Source of the DNA: Allobosea sp. 117 | GTDB lineage: Bacteria; Pseudomonadota; Alphaproteobacteria; Rhizobiales; Xanthobacteraceae | Direction of reading: 5' to 3' | Assembly (NCBI RefSeq): GCF_000702305.1 | Contig: NZ_JNLC01000011.1 | Location: forward strand, 124,001 to 188,000 | DNA length: 64,000 nt | Shown here: positions 50,196 through 58,702 of the stretch, piece by piece | How positions within the stretch are numbered: the stretch's first letter is position 1 | How the letters are laid out: each line of letters opens with the position of its first letter | Notes under the pieces: model-generated | Seen by the model: the letters and a program-made list of their open reading frames with translations, nothing else | The model's database searches: none | Told to the model about the DNA's origin: nothing | Made by a program: the position numbers and the translations under genes

Positions 50196-50489
50196 CTATT
50201 CGAGGTCGACGCCGTCGTTGAGACGCTCGCGCATCTCCTTGCCGGTCTTGAAATAGGGAACGGCCTTGCCGTCCACCGCGACATGCGCGCCGGTGCGCGG
50301 ATTGCGTCCGGTGCGTGCCGGGCGGGACTTCACCGAGAACGCGCCGAAGCCGCGCAGCTCGACCCGATCGCCCCGCGCCAGAGCCGCGACGATCTCGTCG
50401 AGGATGGCGTTGACGATGTTCTCGACGTCGCGCTGGTAGAGGTGCGGATTGGCTTCGGCAATACGCTGCACAAGTTCAGATTTTATCAT
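50196..50489 (-). CDS. ihfB: Integration host factor subunit beta
   Basis: 97 residues. The HU/IHF fold is complete: [23 protein letters not shown] at the start and the DNA-bending arm [21 protein letters not shown]. With IhfA it bends DNA at promoters and origins. It lies between sppA and lapA, 77 bases from the latter. AAGGGGGCGGGG precedes the ATG. A T/A-rich segment (50522-50560) upstream likely holds its promoter. Confidence 0.95.
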   Translation of the reverse strand: MIKSELVQRIAEANPHLYQRDVENIVNAILDEIVAALARGDRVELRGFGAFSVKSRPARTGRNPRTGAHVAVDGKAVPYFKTGKEMRERLNDGVDLE

Positions 50490-50563
50490 CGACGCCCCGC
50501 CCCCTTATGATCGGCTCGTCGTAAGGCAAAAAACTCATGTTTTTTAAGACTTTTTGGCGTGCT

Positions 50564-51547
50564 TCAATCACCGGCCCGAGGGTGCCAGAGGGCCAGAAGA
50601 CCGTCAAGGCGCGCTTGCGCCGTACCGTCGGCCATATCGAGCACCAGGCGTGACACGCTGCCGAGGCCGAGGCCGCCCAATACCGCCGAGGTCGCGCCGC
50701 GTAGCCAGCCGAATTCGTCGCCGACGCGCTTGGTCTTCCAGTCGCGTATGGTGAGGCTCTCCGGCACGCCCTTCTCGCGCGCCAGCCAGGCGCGGGCGGT
50801 GCGCTCGTCGCCGATCTCGTCGACGAGGTTGAGCGGCAGCGCCTGATGCGCGGTGAAGACGCGCCCGTCGGCGGCGCTCGCCAGCTTGTCGCCGGCGATC
50901 ATCCGCCGCTCGCCGACGAGGCCCTTGAACCAGTCATAGCTGTCGCTCACCAGCGACGCGACCGCCGCCCGCGCCTCCGGGCTGGTCGGCGTGAAGCCGT
51001 TGGGCGCCGCCTTCAGCGGGCTCGACTTGATCTCCTCGACCTCGACGCCGACAGTCTTCAGAAGCTCGGTGACGTTCGGGTACTGGAACAGCACGCCGAT
51101 CGAGCCGACCAGCGCGTTGCGCGGGGCGACGATGTGGTCGGTGCCGAGCGCGGCGATATAGGCGCCGGAGGCCGCCATGCCCTCGACCACCGCCACCACC
51201 GGCTTCTTCTCGGAAAGCCGGCGCAGCGCGCCGTAGAGCGCTTCCGATCCCGCCACCGTGCCGCCCGGGCTGTCGATGGCGACGATCACCGCCTTGGCGC
51301 CGGACTTACCGATGTCGTCGATGAGTTCGAGACGCTCGCGCTCGTTGCGGATCAGGCCGCCGATGGTGAGGCGCGCGACATGCGGGGCGGAACGCGGCAG
51401 CAAGCCATCGCTCCACCAGGCGGCGAGCGCGACGAGGCCGCCGACGATGACGAGCGCGGCAAGACCCCGCCAGAAGGCGAGCTTGCGGCGCAGACGCCGC
51501 CGATCGACGATCTGGTCGACCTCGATCGAGCTGTTGCCGGGCGCCAT
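50564..51547 (-). CDS. sppA: Signal peptide peptidase SppA, membrane-anchored
   Basis: 327 residues. One membrane helix (about 27-46) precedes an S49 protease domain. IDSPGGTVAGSEALY forms the oxyanion region, Ser127 in GMAASGAYIAA is the nucleophile, and the Lys-rich segment IKSSPLKAAPNG (173-184) carries the general base. It cleaves remnant signal peptides within the membrane. It is encoded upstream of ihfB, as in other Rhizobiales. The C-terminus is shorter than the doubled E. coli enzyme, as usual for the 36K type. Confidence 0.93.
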   Translation of the reverse strand: MAPGNSSIEVDQIVDRRRLRRKLAFWRGLAALVIVGGLVALAAWWSDGLLPRSAPHVARLTIGGLIRNERERLELIDDIGKSGAKAVIVAIDSPGGTVAGSEALYGALRRLSEKKPVVAVVEGMAASGAYIAALGTDHIVAPRNALVGSIGVLFQYPNVTELLKTVGVEVEEIKSSPLKAAPNGFTPTSPEARAAVASLVSDSYDWFKGLVGERRMIAGDKLASAADGRVFTAHQALPLNLVDEIGDERTARAWLAREKGVPESLTIRDWKTKRVGDEFGWLRGATSAVLGGLGLGSVSRLVLDMADGTAQARLDGLLALWHPRAGD

Positions 51548-51646
51548 GCGGCCCTCCGTTTTTCAAAAGTCCGCCAAGCACGTAACCCCCGCCGGCAGGC
51601 TGCGCAAGTGCGCCGGCGGATGCCTTCCGTCGCAGGCAGGGGCGCG

Positions 51647-52261
51647 TCAGCCGCCGTGCTTCTCCAGGAAGGCCTCGACGGAGAGCGCGCGGAAGTCGTC
51701 GAGCGCGACGCGCAGCCGCTCGTGCGGCCAGTCCCACCAGCCGAGCGCGGCGAGCCGCTCGGCGACGGCGGCGGGGAAGCGGGGACGCACCACCTTCGCC
51801 GGCACGCCGGCGACGATGGCATAGGCCGGCACGTCCTTCGTCACCACCGCGCCGGCCGCCACCACGGCACCGTCGCCGACGCCGCGTCCGGGCAGGATGA
51901 CGGCGCCGTGGCCGATCCAGACATCATGCCCGATGGTGACGTGATGGGCGCGGCGCCAGTCGAAGAAGGCGTCCTCGTCCTGCGCATCGTCGAAATAGGC
52001 CGAGGCGCGGTAGGTGAAATGCGACTGGCTTGCCCGCTCCATCGGGTGATTGCCGGGATTGATGCGCGTCATCGCCGCGATGGAGGCGAATTTCCCGATG
52101 GTCGAATAGGCTACTTCGCCGTCATGGGCGATGTAGGAATAGTCGCCCATGGCGACCTCCAGCATCAATGTGCGCGCGCCGACCTCGGTGTAGCGACCGA
52201 GCGCGCACCGGACGAGTTCGGCGGTCGGATCGATCGTCGGCTCGAGGCCTAGCTTCTTCAT
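51647..52261 (-). CDS. Hexapeptide-repeat acyltransferase of phosphonate-associated type
   Basis: 204 residues of a left-handed beta-helix acyltransferase (chloramphenicol acetyltransferase-like). [23 protein letters not shown] and [37 protein letters not shown] are the hexapeptide coils; the catalytic His lies in NPGNHP. The full pattern matches the transferases found in phosphonate (phn) operons. Its ATG overlaps the stop of the DUF1045 gene (ATGA), and phnM lies just upstream, so it is the third phosphonate-type gene in the unit. The acyl acceptor is unknown. Confidence 0.82.
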   Translation of the reverse strand: MKKLGLEPTIDPTAELVRCALGRYTEVGARTLMLEVAMGDYSYIAHDGEVAYSTIGKFASIAAMTRINPGNHPMERASQSHFTYRASAYFDDAQDEDAFFDWRRAHHVTIGHDVWIGHGAVILPGRGVGDGAVVAAGAVVTKDVPAYAIVAGVPAKVVRPRFPAAVAERLAALGWWDWPHERLRVALDDFRALSVEAFLEKHGG

Positions 52262-52956
52262 GAGGCGCCTCCGAGCGCGTGGCGCTCGACGAGGCGGAAC
52301 ACCCCGTCGTCCTGGCGGTAGAGCGCGATCTCGCCGACGATGAGCGGACCGTCGGCTTCGCTGGCGGCGAAATGCTCGGCGAGCTCGGCCTGCGCATCGG
52401 CGCGCGCCGCGTCGTCGAGGGGGCCGGTCAGCGTCATGTGGAAACGGAAATCGTCGAGCACGTAAGGATAGCCCCAGCGCACCAGATATTCCTTCTGGCG
52501 CTCGCTGAGCGGCGCGCGCAGCCGCCGTTCCATCTCGGCCTCGGTGAGCGGCGCGCGGAACTCGTCGAAGGCGGAGACCGCGCCGGCGGCGAGGCGGTCG
52601 AGCGCGGCGCAGGGCTGCACCGTCTTCAGCGCAAGGAATCGGCCGATCGCCGCGACCTGCATGCCGGCGCAGGCGAAGCGCGCACGGTCGGCGGCGAAGC
52701 GCGCGCAGGCGGCGCGCAGCCCGGCCTCGTCCTTGTCGTCGGCAAGGCGGAAGGGCGCCTTCAGCGTGCCGTGGAAGCCGTAGCGCCGCGGCTCGGCGGT
52801 CATCTCGCGCCAGCTCTCGGCGTCGAAGCGCCGGAACACCGGGAAGGCGAGCTCCTCGCCGGTCTCGGCGTCATAGCCGAGCACGGAGGAACCGAAGCGC
52901 CAGAGCGGGCTGCCGGCGGGCGGCGCATAGTAGATGGCGTAGCGGGGGGCGGGCAC
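52258..52956 (-). CDS. DUF1045 phosphonate-operon protein, 2H phosphoesterase-like
   Basis: 232 residues from a GTG at 52956, 4 bases after phn[19 protein letters not shown] at the start and [23 protein letters not shown] near the end identify DUF1045, found in phn operons. Two HxT motifs, HGT (62-64) and HMT (173-175), are spaced as in 2H phosphodiesterases, so a cyclic phosphodiester or phosphoribosyl substrate is plausible. That activity is an inference from motifs. Confidence 0.8.
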   Translation of the reverse strand: MPAPRYAIYYAPPAGSPLWRFGSSVLGYDAETGEELAFPVFRRFDAESWREMTAEPRRYGFHGTLKAPFRLADDKDEAGLRAACARFAADRARFACAGMQVAAIGRFLALKTVQPCAALDRLAAGAVSAFDEFRAPLTEAEMERRLRAPLSERQKEYLVRWGYPYVLDDFRFHMTLTGPLDDAARADAQAELAEHFAASEADGPLIVGEIALYRQDDGVFRLVERHALGGAS

Positions 52957-52960
52957 GGGC

Positions 52961-54139
52961 CTAGAACACCCGGCCGCCGGCGACGCTCACCTCGCGCACC
53001 ACCGGCGTGTCGCCGGCGAGCGCGAAACGGACGAGATCGGCGCGCAGCCCCGGCTCCAGCCGCCCACGATCATCGAGACCCGCCAGCGCGGCCGGGCGCG
53101 CGGTGACGAGGCCGAGCGCGGCGGGAAGCGCGAGGCCCGGCTCGCGGGCGAGCTTCAGCGCCGCCTGCAGCAGGCTTGCCGGCACATAGTCGGAGGCCAG
53201 CGCATCGAGCAGACCGGCGCCGGCGAGATCGCGCATCGCGACGCCGCCCGAATGCGAGCCGCCGCGCACAACGTTCGGCGCGCCGCCGATGGTGGCGAGC
53301 CCCGCCTCGCGCGCGGCGCGGGCGGCCTCCAGCGTGGTCGGGAACTCGGAGATGGTGCAGCCCGCCGCCAGCGCCTCGGCGACATGGCCGGGCGTGGTGT
53401 CGTCGTGGCTCGCCAGCACGATGCCGGAACTGCCGAACAGCGCGACCATGCGGGCGAAATTTACGGGCACGGCGGCGCGCCCGCGCTCGGCGCGCTCGTT
53501 CACCTCGCGGTCGATCTCCGCCTCGGTCTTGCCGATGCCGGAGAGATAGACCTTGAGATGATCGACATTGCGCCACTGCCGGGCGCCCGGCGTGTGGTCC
53601 ATCAGCGAGGCGAGGGCGAGCGCCGGACGGCCGAGGGCGGCGTCCACCAGCACCGGCAGGTTCGGGTCGGTCAGCTCGCAGCGCAGATGGATGCGGTGGT
53701 CGACGCGGAACATGCTTCGCGCGCGGCCCTCGTCCACGGCGTCGAGCATGACGGTGTAGAGCGCGCGCCGGTCCGCCTTGGCCTGGTCGAAGCCGCCGGC
53801 GCAGATGGCGTCGAACACCGTGGTGATGCCGGAGGCGGCCATCTGCGCGTCATGGGCGAGCGCCGCGGCGCGGGCATCCGGCCAGATCACCTTCGGGCGC
53901 GGCACGAAATGGCCTTCCAGCGCGTCGGTGTGCAGGTCAATGAGGCCGGGCGCGAGATAGGCGCCCTCGCAATCGACCGCGTGGCGGAGCTGCGAGCGAC
54001 CCTCGTCCACCGCGCGGATGACGCCGCCCCCGTGCACCAGCGTGCCGGCGACGACGCGGTCGGCGAGCACGAGGCGGGCATTGGTGAGGATGGTTTCCGT
54101 GGGCGCGGCTTCCATGGGCGCGGCGTCTCGCATGTTCAT
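52961..54139 (-). CDS. phnM: Alpha-D-ribose 1-methylphosphonate 5-triphosphate diphosphatase PhnM
   Basis: 392 residues from the ATG at 54139; a GTG at 54160 and ATGs at 54133 and 54115 are alternatives, none with a clear ribosome site. The amidohydrolase motif is APGLIDLHTDALEGHFVPRP, followed by FDAICAGGF, DHRIHLRCEL, DHTPGARQW and ASHDDTT, all typical of PhnM. It removes pyrophosphate from the ribose 1-phosphonate triphosphate before C-P bond cleavage. No phnGHIJKL lies in the window. It starts 24 bases after the ggt stop. Confidence 0.92.
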   Translation of the reverse strand: MNMRDAAPMEAAPTETILTNARLVLADRVVAGTLVHGGGVIRAVDEGRSQLRHAVDCEGAYLAPGLIDLHTDALEGHFVPRPKVIWPDARAAALAHDAQMAASGITTVFDAICAGGFDQAKADRRALYTVMLDAVDEGRARSMFRVDHRIHLRCELTDPNLPVLVDAALGRPALALASLMDHTPGARQWRNVDHLKVYLSGIGKTEAEIDREVNERAERGRAAVPVNFARMVALFGSSGIVLASHDDTTPGHVAEALAAGCTISEFPTTLEAARAAREAGLATIGGAPNVVRGGSHSGGVAMRDLAGAGLLDALASDYVPASLLQAALKLAREPGLALPAALGLVTARPAALAGLDDRGRLEPGLRADLVRFALAGDTPVVREVSVAGGRVF

Positions 54140-54163
54140 GTGACCATTCGATGAAGCCACCCC

Positions 54164-55771
54164 TCAGATGCCGGCCGCCCCGCCATTGGCGCGCGGATCG
54201 TGCGCACCCTCGATGGCGCCGCGCGGATGCAGCACCACCGCCCCCGCATGGCCGACGACGTCGGAGAACGGCTCGGGCAGGATCGCCACATCGTGACCGG
54301 CGCGGGCGAGATCGTCGGCGAGCGCCGGGTCGAAACGCGGCTCGAGGCGCAGATTGACGAGGTCCGAGCCCCAGGTGCGCCCCAGCACCCAGCGCGGGCG
54401 GGCGAGCGCCTCGCCCAGCTTCTGGCCGAAGGTGGCGTAGCGGGTGAGCACGGCGGCATTGGTCTGCGGCTGACCCTCGCCGCCCATGGTGCCGAAGGCG
54501 ACGACCCGTCCGTCGGGCAGCGCCGCCATCGCCGGGTTGAGGGTGTGGAAGGGTCGCCGGCCGGGCTGAAGCGGGTTCACCGCCTTGGCATCGAGCGAGA
54601 AGCTGGAGCCGCGATTCTGCATCAGCACGCCGGTGCCCGGCAGCACCAGCCCGGAGCCGAACTCCCAATAGATCGACTGGATGTAGGAGACCACGACGCC
54701 GCTGCGGTCGGCGGCGCCGAGCCAGATGGTGTCGCCGCGCGGCGCGACCTGCGGCCAGGGCAGGGCGCGGCGGGAATCGATGGCGGCGGCCTCACGGGCG
54801 AGCGCGACGGGACTGAGGAACTCATCCGGATCGTGCTTGAGGTGGCCGAAATCCGTCACCACTCGGTCGCGGACGAGAAAGGCGCGCTTGGTGGCCTCGA
54901 TCAGCCCGTGCAGGTGCTCGAAACCCTCGGCCCGCTTGACGCCAAGGCGCTCGAAGATGCCGAGGATCATCAGCGTGGCGAGGCCCTGCGTCGGCGGCTG
55001 CGAGCCCCACAGCTCCATGGTGTCGAGCTTCACATGCAGCGGCGGGCGGGTGAGCGCATGATAGGCCTGCAGATCGGCGCGGGTGACCGGGCTGCCGGCG
55101 CGCTCCAGATCAGCGGCGATCTCGCGGCCCACATCGCCGCGATAATAGTCGTCGAGCCCGGCGCGGGCGAGGTGGTCGAGCGTGTCGGCGAGGCGCGGAA
55201 AGCGCTGGACGGCGCATTCCGCCGGCGGCTTGCCGTCCACGAGGAAGGTGTCGGCGAAGCCGGGCACGTCCTGCAATTCGGGCAGCTTCTCGTCGGTCAG
55301 CGCCGCCTGCGAGCGCGAGACCGGGATACCGGCGCGCGCATGGTGTATGGCGGGCTCCAGAAGCCGCGCCAGCGACATGCGCCCGCCGAGCGCCTTGGCG
55401 GCGTCGAGCGCGAGCTGCCAGCCGCCAATCTGCCCCGGCACGGTGAGCGCGGCGAGCGGTCCCCGCGCCGGCACGGCGTCGAAACCCCGGTCGCGGTAGA
55501 AGGCCGGCGTCGCCTTCGCCCCCGCATAGCCGCAGGCCTCGATATAGCGCACGCGCCCCGAGGGCGAGCGGATCAGCCAGAAGCCGTCGCCGCCGATATG
55601 GTTCATGTGCGGATAGACCGCCGCGATGGCGGCAGCGGCGGCGAGCGCGGCCTCCAGCGCATTGCCGCCCTCGACCAGTACGTTGCGCCCGGCTTCGACC
55701 GCGAGGTGATGCGGCGCGGCGACGACGCCGATGCCGGCATGGACGCTCTCGGGATGGTCGGCCGCGCTCAT
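54164..55771 (-). CDS. ggt: Gamma-glutamyltransferase family protein
   Basis: 535 residues from an ATG at 55771 with GGAGG five bases upstream. Large-subunit signatures: GGNALEAALAAAAAIAAVYPHMNHIGGDGFWL. The Thr expected to drive self-cleavage and act as nucleophile is in GDTIWLGAADRSG, where the more common TTHF is changed to DTIW. Then NPAMAALPDGRVVAFGTMGGEGQPQ closes the small subunit. There is no signal peptide, so a cytoplasmic form is expected. It could act on glutathione or another gamma-glutamyl or acyl amide. It precedes phnM in the same unit. Confidence 0.88.
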   Translation of the reverse strand: MSAADHPESVHAGIGVVAAPHHLAVEAGRNVLVEGGNALEAALAAAAAIAAVYPHMNHIGGDGFWLIRSPSGRVRYIEACGYAGAKATPAFYRDRGFDAVPARGPLAALTVPGQIGGWQLALDAAKALGGRMSLARLLEPAIHHARAGIPVSRSQAALTDEKLPELQDVPGFADTFLVDGKPPAECAVQRFPRLADTLDHLARAGLDDYYRGDVGREIAADLERAGSPVTRADLQAYHALTRPPLHVKLDTMELWGSQPPTQGLATLMILGIFERLGVKRAEGFEHLHGLIEATKRAFLVRDRVVTDFGHLKHDPDEFLSPVALAREAAAIDSRRALPWPQVAPRGDTIWLGAADRSGVVVSYIQSIYWEFGSGLVLPGTGVLMQNRGSSFSLDAKAVNPLQPGRRPFHTLNPAMAALPDGRVVAFGTMGGEGQPQTNAAVLTRYATFGQKLGEALARPRWVLGRTWGSDLVNLRLEPRFDPALADDLARAGHDVAILPEPFSDVVGHAGAVVLHPRGAIEGAHDPRANGGAAGI

Positions 55772-55888
55772 GGTGCCTCCGCTCGTCGAGGGACAGCCGG
55801 CGCGAAGGCGGCGGCGGAATCGGCGCGGCTTGACCCGCGCGGCGCGGCATAGCAGTTTGCGCGCCTCGAAATAAGTCCGGAACGGGAA

Positions 55889-56128
55889 ATGAGCTCTGGC
55901 CGTCGCATCCGCTGGGACCATGTCAGCACGGTTATCAGCGCCGCCATCCTGCTCGGTGCCGAGCTGATCGGCGCGGGGCTTGCTGCCGGCTGGGCGATCG
56001 CCGCCCTGTTCGAGGCGAACTGGGTGTGGGAGCTCATCTTCGAGGGCCTGTTCGGCCTGCTCGCCATCTACGGCATCTACCGCTTCGTGCTGCGCGCCAA
56101 AGAGGTCGAGCCCTTCGTCGAGGGGTGA
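55889..56128 (+). CDS. Small membrane protein, hypothetical
   Basis: 79 residues with two hydrophobic segments (about 15-42 and 46-67) separated by a short EANWVWEL turn, and a charged tail RAKEVEPFVEG. The ATG at 55889 has CGGAACGGG upstream. It is divergent from ggt (117 bases between starts). Similar unnamed proteins occur in Rhizobiales; function unknown. Confidence 0.6.
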   Translation: MSSGRRIRWDHVSTVISAAILLGAELIGAGLAAGWAIAALFEANWVWELIFEGLFGLLAIYGIYRFVLRAKEVEPFVEG

Positions 56129-56256
56129 GCCTGTCTCGACTGCTGATTTCGAGATCCTTGCCCGGCTTGCGGAACGCGCGCGGATGGTTGCTCCGTCCGG
56201 CGCCTTGATTTCGCGCAACACTGCCCTGCGCCTCGCGCAAAAATCCATTAAACCGC

Positions 56257-56284
56257 TTGCATGTGACCGCGAATATCCCTACAT
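56257..56284 (+). promoter_or_regulatory. Candidate odc promoter
   Basis: TTGCAT (56257-56262) and CTACAT (56279-56284) are 16 bases apart, a plausible alphaproteobacterial sigma-70 pair. Initiation near 56291 would give a leader of about 435 bases. Between the previous gene's end (56128) and this site I see nothing else. Confidence 0.35.
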
Positions 56285-56329
56285 CGCGTCTCGCCCAATT
56301 TCGCACGTGCCTGTGGTCGCGTGCCGATC

Positions 56330-56725
56330 GGCGATAGTCCGGACAAGAGGCCGGAAAGTCGCCAGCAAGATCGGTAGCCGGAGGCGAAACCGGCGCACTC
56401 CGCCCTCAGCGGGGAACGCGGCTTGAAGCAACGACGTAGCGGGCTTTTTTGGTCTCTGTCGGCCCTCCAAAGGTCGGGAAACTGAAGAGGCACTACTTCT
56501 TGCCGGGCGTGCGGAGCGGGTTTCCCCGATCCAAGCGAAGGCATCGACCGAACGCCGGACGCGCTCCACACGCGCCCGCGATCGCATCGCTGCCACGGCT
56601 CCATTTTCTTCCGGCCATAAAACGCCGGCGAAACGGATGCGAATCCGTCACGAACACGGCATAGTGTCGCCGCGTCCGTCGGTTCGCATCCACGGGTCGA
56701 AGCTTCGGGTCTGTGGGAGAGTACC
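56330..56725 (+). promoter_or_regulatory. Structured 5' leader of ornithine decarboxylase (speF-type candidate)
   Basis: The 597-base gap before odc has no gene but many paired segments. TCCGG/CCGGA (56338-56355) and GCCGG/CCGGC (56377-56394) are small hairpins. A GC-rich segment ends in six T (56445-56450). Nearest the gene, ACGGAT-GCGA-ATCCGT (56633-56648) competes with an 11-pair stem made by 56636-56646 and 56681-56691. The ribosome site GGGAGA (56715-56720) follows. A speF RNA motif is known upstream of alphaproteobacterial ornithine decarboxylase genes; whether this leader matches it needs a covariance search. Confidence 0.55.
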
Positions 56726-57856
56726 ATGACCGACCGTATTCGTGAGTTCCTGCGCAACCGACGCGAGGACGGCCCCTGCGTCGTCGTCGATCTGGATGTG
56801 GTGCGCTCCAACTACGCCGCCTTCGCGCGGGCGCTGCCGGACACCCGCGTGTTCTACGCGGTGAAGGCGAACCCGGCCCCGGAAGTGCTGAGCCTGCTCG
56901 CGCAGCTCGGCTCCTGCTTCGACTGCGCCTCGGTGCCCGAGATCCAGATGGCGCTCGCCGCCGGCGCCACCGCCGACCGCATCTCCTATGGCAACACCAT
57001 CAAGAAGGAGCGCGACATCGAGCGCTCCTATCACCTCGGCGTGCGCCTGTTCGCGGTCGACGCCAAGGAGGAGGTCGAGAAGGTGGCCCGCGCCGCCCCC
57101 GGCGCCAAGGTGTTCTGCCGCATCCTGTGCGACGGCGCCGGCGCCGAATGGCCGCTGTCGCGCAAGTTCGGCTGCGACCCGTCCATGGCCGCCGACGTGC
57201 TGGAGCACGCGCACCGGCTCGGGCTCGTCGCCTATGGCGTGTCGTTCCATGTCGGCTCGCAGCAGAAGAACGTCGACGCCTGGGACGCGGCGCTGTCCGT
57301 GACCTCGGCGATCTTCCGCGACTGCGCGGAGCGCGGCTTCAGCTTGAGCTTCGTCAATCTCGGCGGCGGCTTCCCGGCGCGCTACCTCGAGGACGTGCCG
57401 GCGGCCGAGGCCTATGGCGCGGCGATCTTCCGCGCGCTGTCGCGCCACTTCGGGAACACCATTCCCGAGACCATCATCGAGCCGGGCCGGGGCCTCGTCG
57501 GCGCCGCCGGCATGATCGAGGCCGAGGTGGTGCTGATCTCGCACAAGTCCGAGGACGACGCGGTGCGCTGGGTCTATCTCGACATCGGCAAGTTCGGCGG
57601 CCTCGCCGAGACGATGGAAGAGGCGATCCGCTACCCGATCCGCACCGCGCGGGACGGCGACGCGCTCGTGCCCTGCGTGCTGGCCGGCCCGACCTGCGAT
57701 TCGGCCGACGTGATGTACGAGAAGAACCCGGTGATGCTGCCGGTCTCGCTCGCCATCGGCGACAAGGTGCTGATCGAGGCCACCGGCGCCTACACGACCA
57801 CCTATTCCACGGTGGCGTTCAACGGCTTCAGCCCGCTGCGATCCTACGTGATCTGA
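56726..57856 (+). CDS. odc: Ornithine (lysine/ornithine) decarboxylase, group IV PLP fold
   Basis: 376 residues, the expected size of the eukaryote-like, alanine-racemase-fold decarboxylases. PLP-binding Lys47 is in FYAVKANP, the glycine loop is VNLGGGFPARY, EPGRGLVGAAG binds phosphate and catalytic Cys324 lies in GPTCDSADV from the partner subunit. It makes putrescine from ornithine (cadaverine from lysine in dual-specific members). A GNAT gene and homospermidine synthase lie downstream. The long structured leader suggests post-transcriptional control. Confidence 0.93.
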   Translation: MTDRIREFLRNRREDGPCVVVDLDVVRSNYAAFARALPDTRVFYAVKANPAPEVLSLLAQLGSCFDCASVPEIQMALAAGATADRISYGNTIKKERDIERSYHLGVRLFAVDAKEEVEKVARAAPGAKVFCRILCDGAGAEWPLSRKFGCDPSMAADVLEHAHRLGLVAYGVSFHVGSQQKNVDAWDAALSVTSAIFRDCAERGFSLSFVNLGGGFPARYLEDVPAAEAYGAAIFRALSRHFGNTIPETIIEPGRGLVGAAGMIEAEVVLISHKSEDDAVRWVYLDIGKFGGLAETMEEAIRYPIRTARDGDALVPCVLAGPTCDSADVMYEKNPVMLPVSLAIGDKVLIEATGAYTTTYSTVAFNGFSPLRSYVI

Positions 57857-57872
57857 CGGGCGCTGCCCGTGT

Positions 57873-57960
57873 CGTCATCCCGGACGCGTTCCACGGCGTC
57901 CGGGATCGCCGTCAATCGTCATGAGCCCGGCTCGGGACTCCGGCATCGGCCCGGATGACG
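57873..57960. repeat. REP-like element between odc and the GNAT gene
   Basis: ATCCCGGACGC (57877-57887) and GCGTCCGGGAT (57896-57906) form a perfect 11-base-pair hairpin. The outer CGTCATCC (57873-57880) matches GGATGACG (57953-57960) in inverted orientation, closing the element. Confidence 0.75.
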
Positions 57961-58017
57961 AGGCTTCACAATTCCCTTTCACCTCTTTTTCCCGCCGCGC
58001 GGGTTTTGGAGGCCGTC

Positions 58018-58605
58018 ATGGATTTCCCTTCCGCCACCCCGGCCATCTCGCTCGAGGCGCCGGCCGACATCGCCCAGCGCGAGGCGCTGCTGGACCTGTC
58101 CTTCGGGCGCGCGGCGCGCCTCGCCAAGACCTCCGAGCGGCTGCGCGAAGGGCGCCTGCCGGCGGAAGGGCTCGCCTTCGCGGCGCACGGACCGGACGGG
58201 CGTCTGGTCGGCACGCTTCGGCTGTGGCACGTCACCGCCGGTCCGGCCCGGCCGGCGCTGCTGCTCGGCCCGCTCGCCGTGCATCCGTGGTTCCGCGACC
58301 GGGGCCTCGGCGGCGCGCTGATGGCGAGCGCGATCAACGAGGCCGCGCGTCTCGGCCACGGCGCCATTATGCTGGTCGGCGACGCGCCCTATTACGCGCG
58401 CTTCGGCTTCTCCAGCGCGCCGACCGGGGAGCTTTGGCTGCCGGGTCCGTTCGACCGCGCGCGCTTCCTCGCCCTCGAGCTGAAGCCGGGCGCGCTCGCC
58501 GGCGCGAAGGGCCTCGTCAGCGCGACCGGCGAGGCCGTCGCCAGCCCGAGCCTCTCCGAGCTCGTCGCCCGCGACACCGCGGGAGAATTCAAGCGCAGCG
58601 CCTGA
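58018..58605 (+). CDS. GNAT family N-acetyltransferase (YhbS-like)
   Basis: 195 residues from the ATG at 58018, with GGAGG five bases upstream. GNAT motif A is LLGPLAVHPWFRDRGLGGALMASAI, with RxxGxG-type acetyl-CoA binding; AIMLVGDAPYYARFGF is typical of the YhbS group. The gene is next to odc, a pairing I recall as conserved in Rhizobiales, which makes a polyamine or related amine a possible acceptor. No direct sequence evidence fixes the substrate. Confidence 0.85.
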   Translation: MDFPSATPAISLEAPADIAQREALLDLSFGRAARLAKTSERLREGRLPAEGLAFAAHGPDGRLVGTLRLWHVTAGPARPALLLGPLAVHPWFRDRGLGGALMASAINEAARLGHGAIMLVGDAPYYARFGFSSAPTGELWLPGPFDRARFLALELKPGALAGAKGLVSATGEAVASPSLSELVARDTAGEFKRSA

Positions 58606-58607
58606 GG

Positions 58608-58626
58608 GCGGCGCTTTTCGCGCCGC
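58608..58626. terminator. Small hairpin between convergent GNAT and GST genes
   Basis: GCGGCGC, loop TTTTC and GCGCCGC form a perfect 7-base-pair stem three bases after the GNAT stop. No U-run follows, so it may only assist termination. Confidence 0.3.
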
Positions 58627-58702
58627 GCGGCGGGGCCCATCCCGAAAGGGAGGGCCGGCTGCGCGGCGCGCTTATCCTTCTTCGGAATGCGCTGCGGACG
58701 CC

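Noticed and set aside
56675-56725. Sequence GGTTCGCATCC resembling a tRNA T-arm.
   Set aside because: No acceptor, D or anticodon stems could be placed around it; it pairs instead with 56636-56646.
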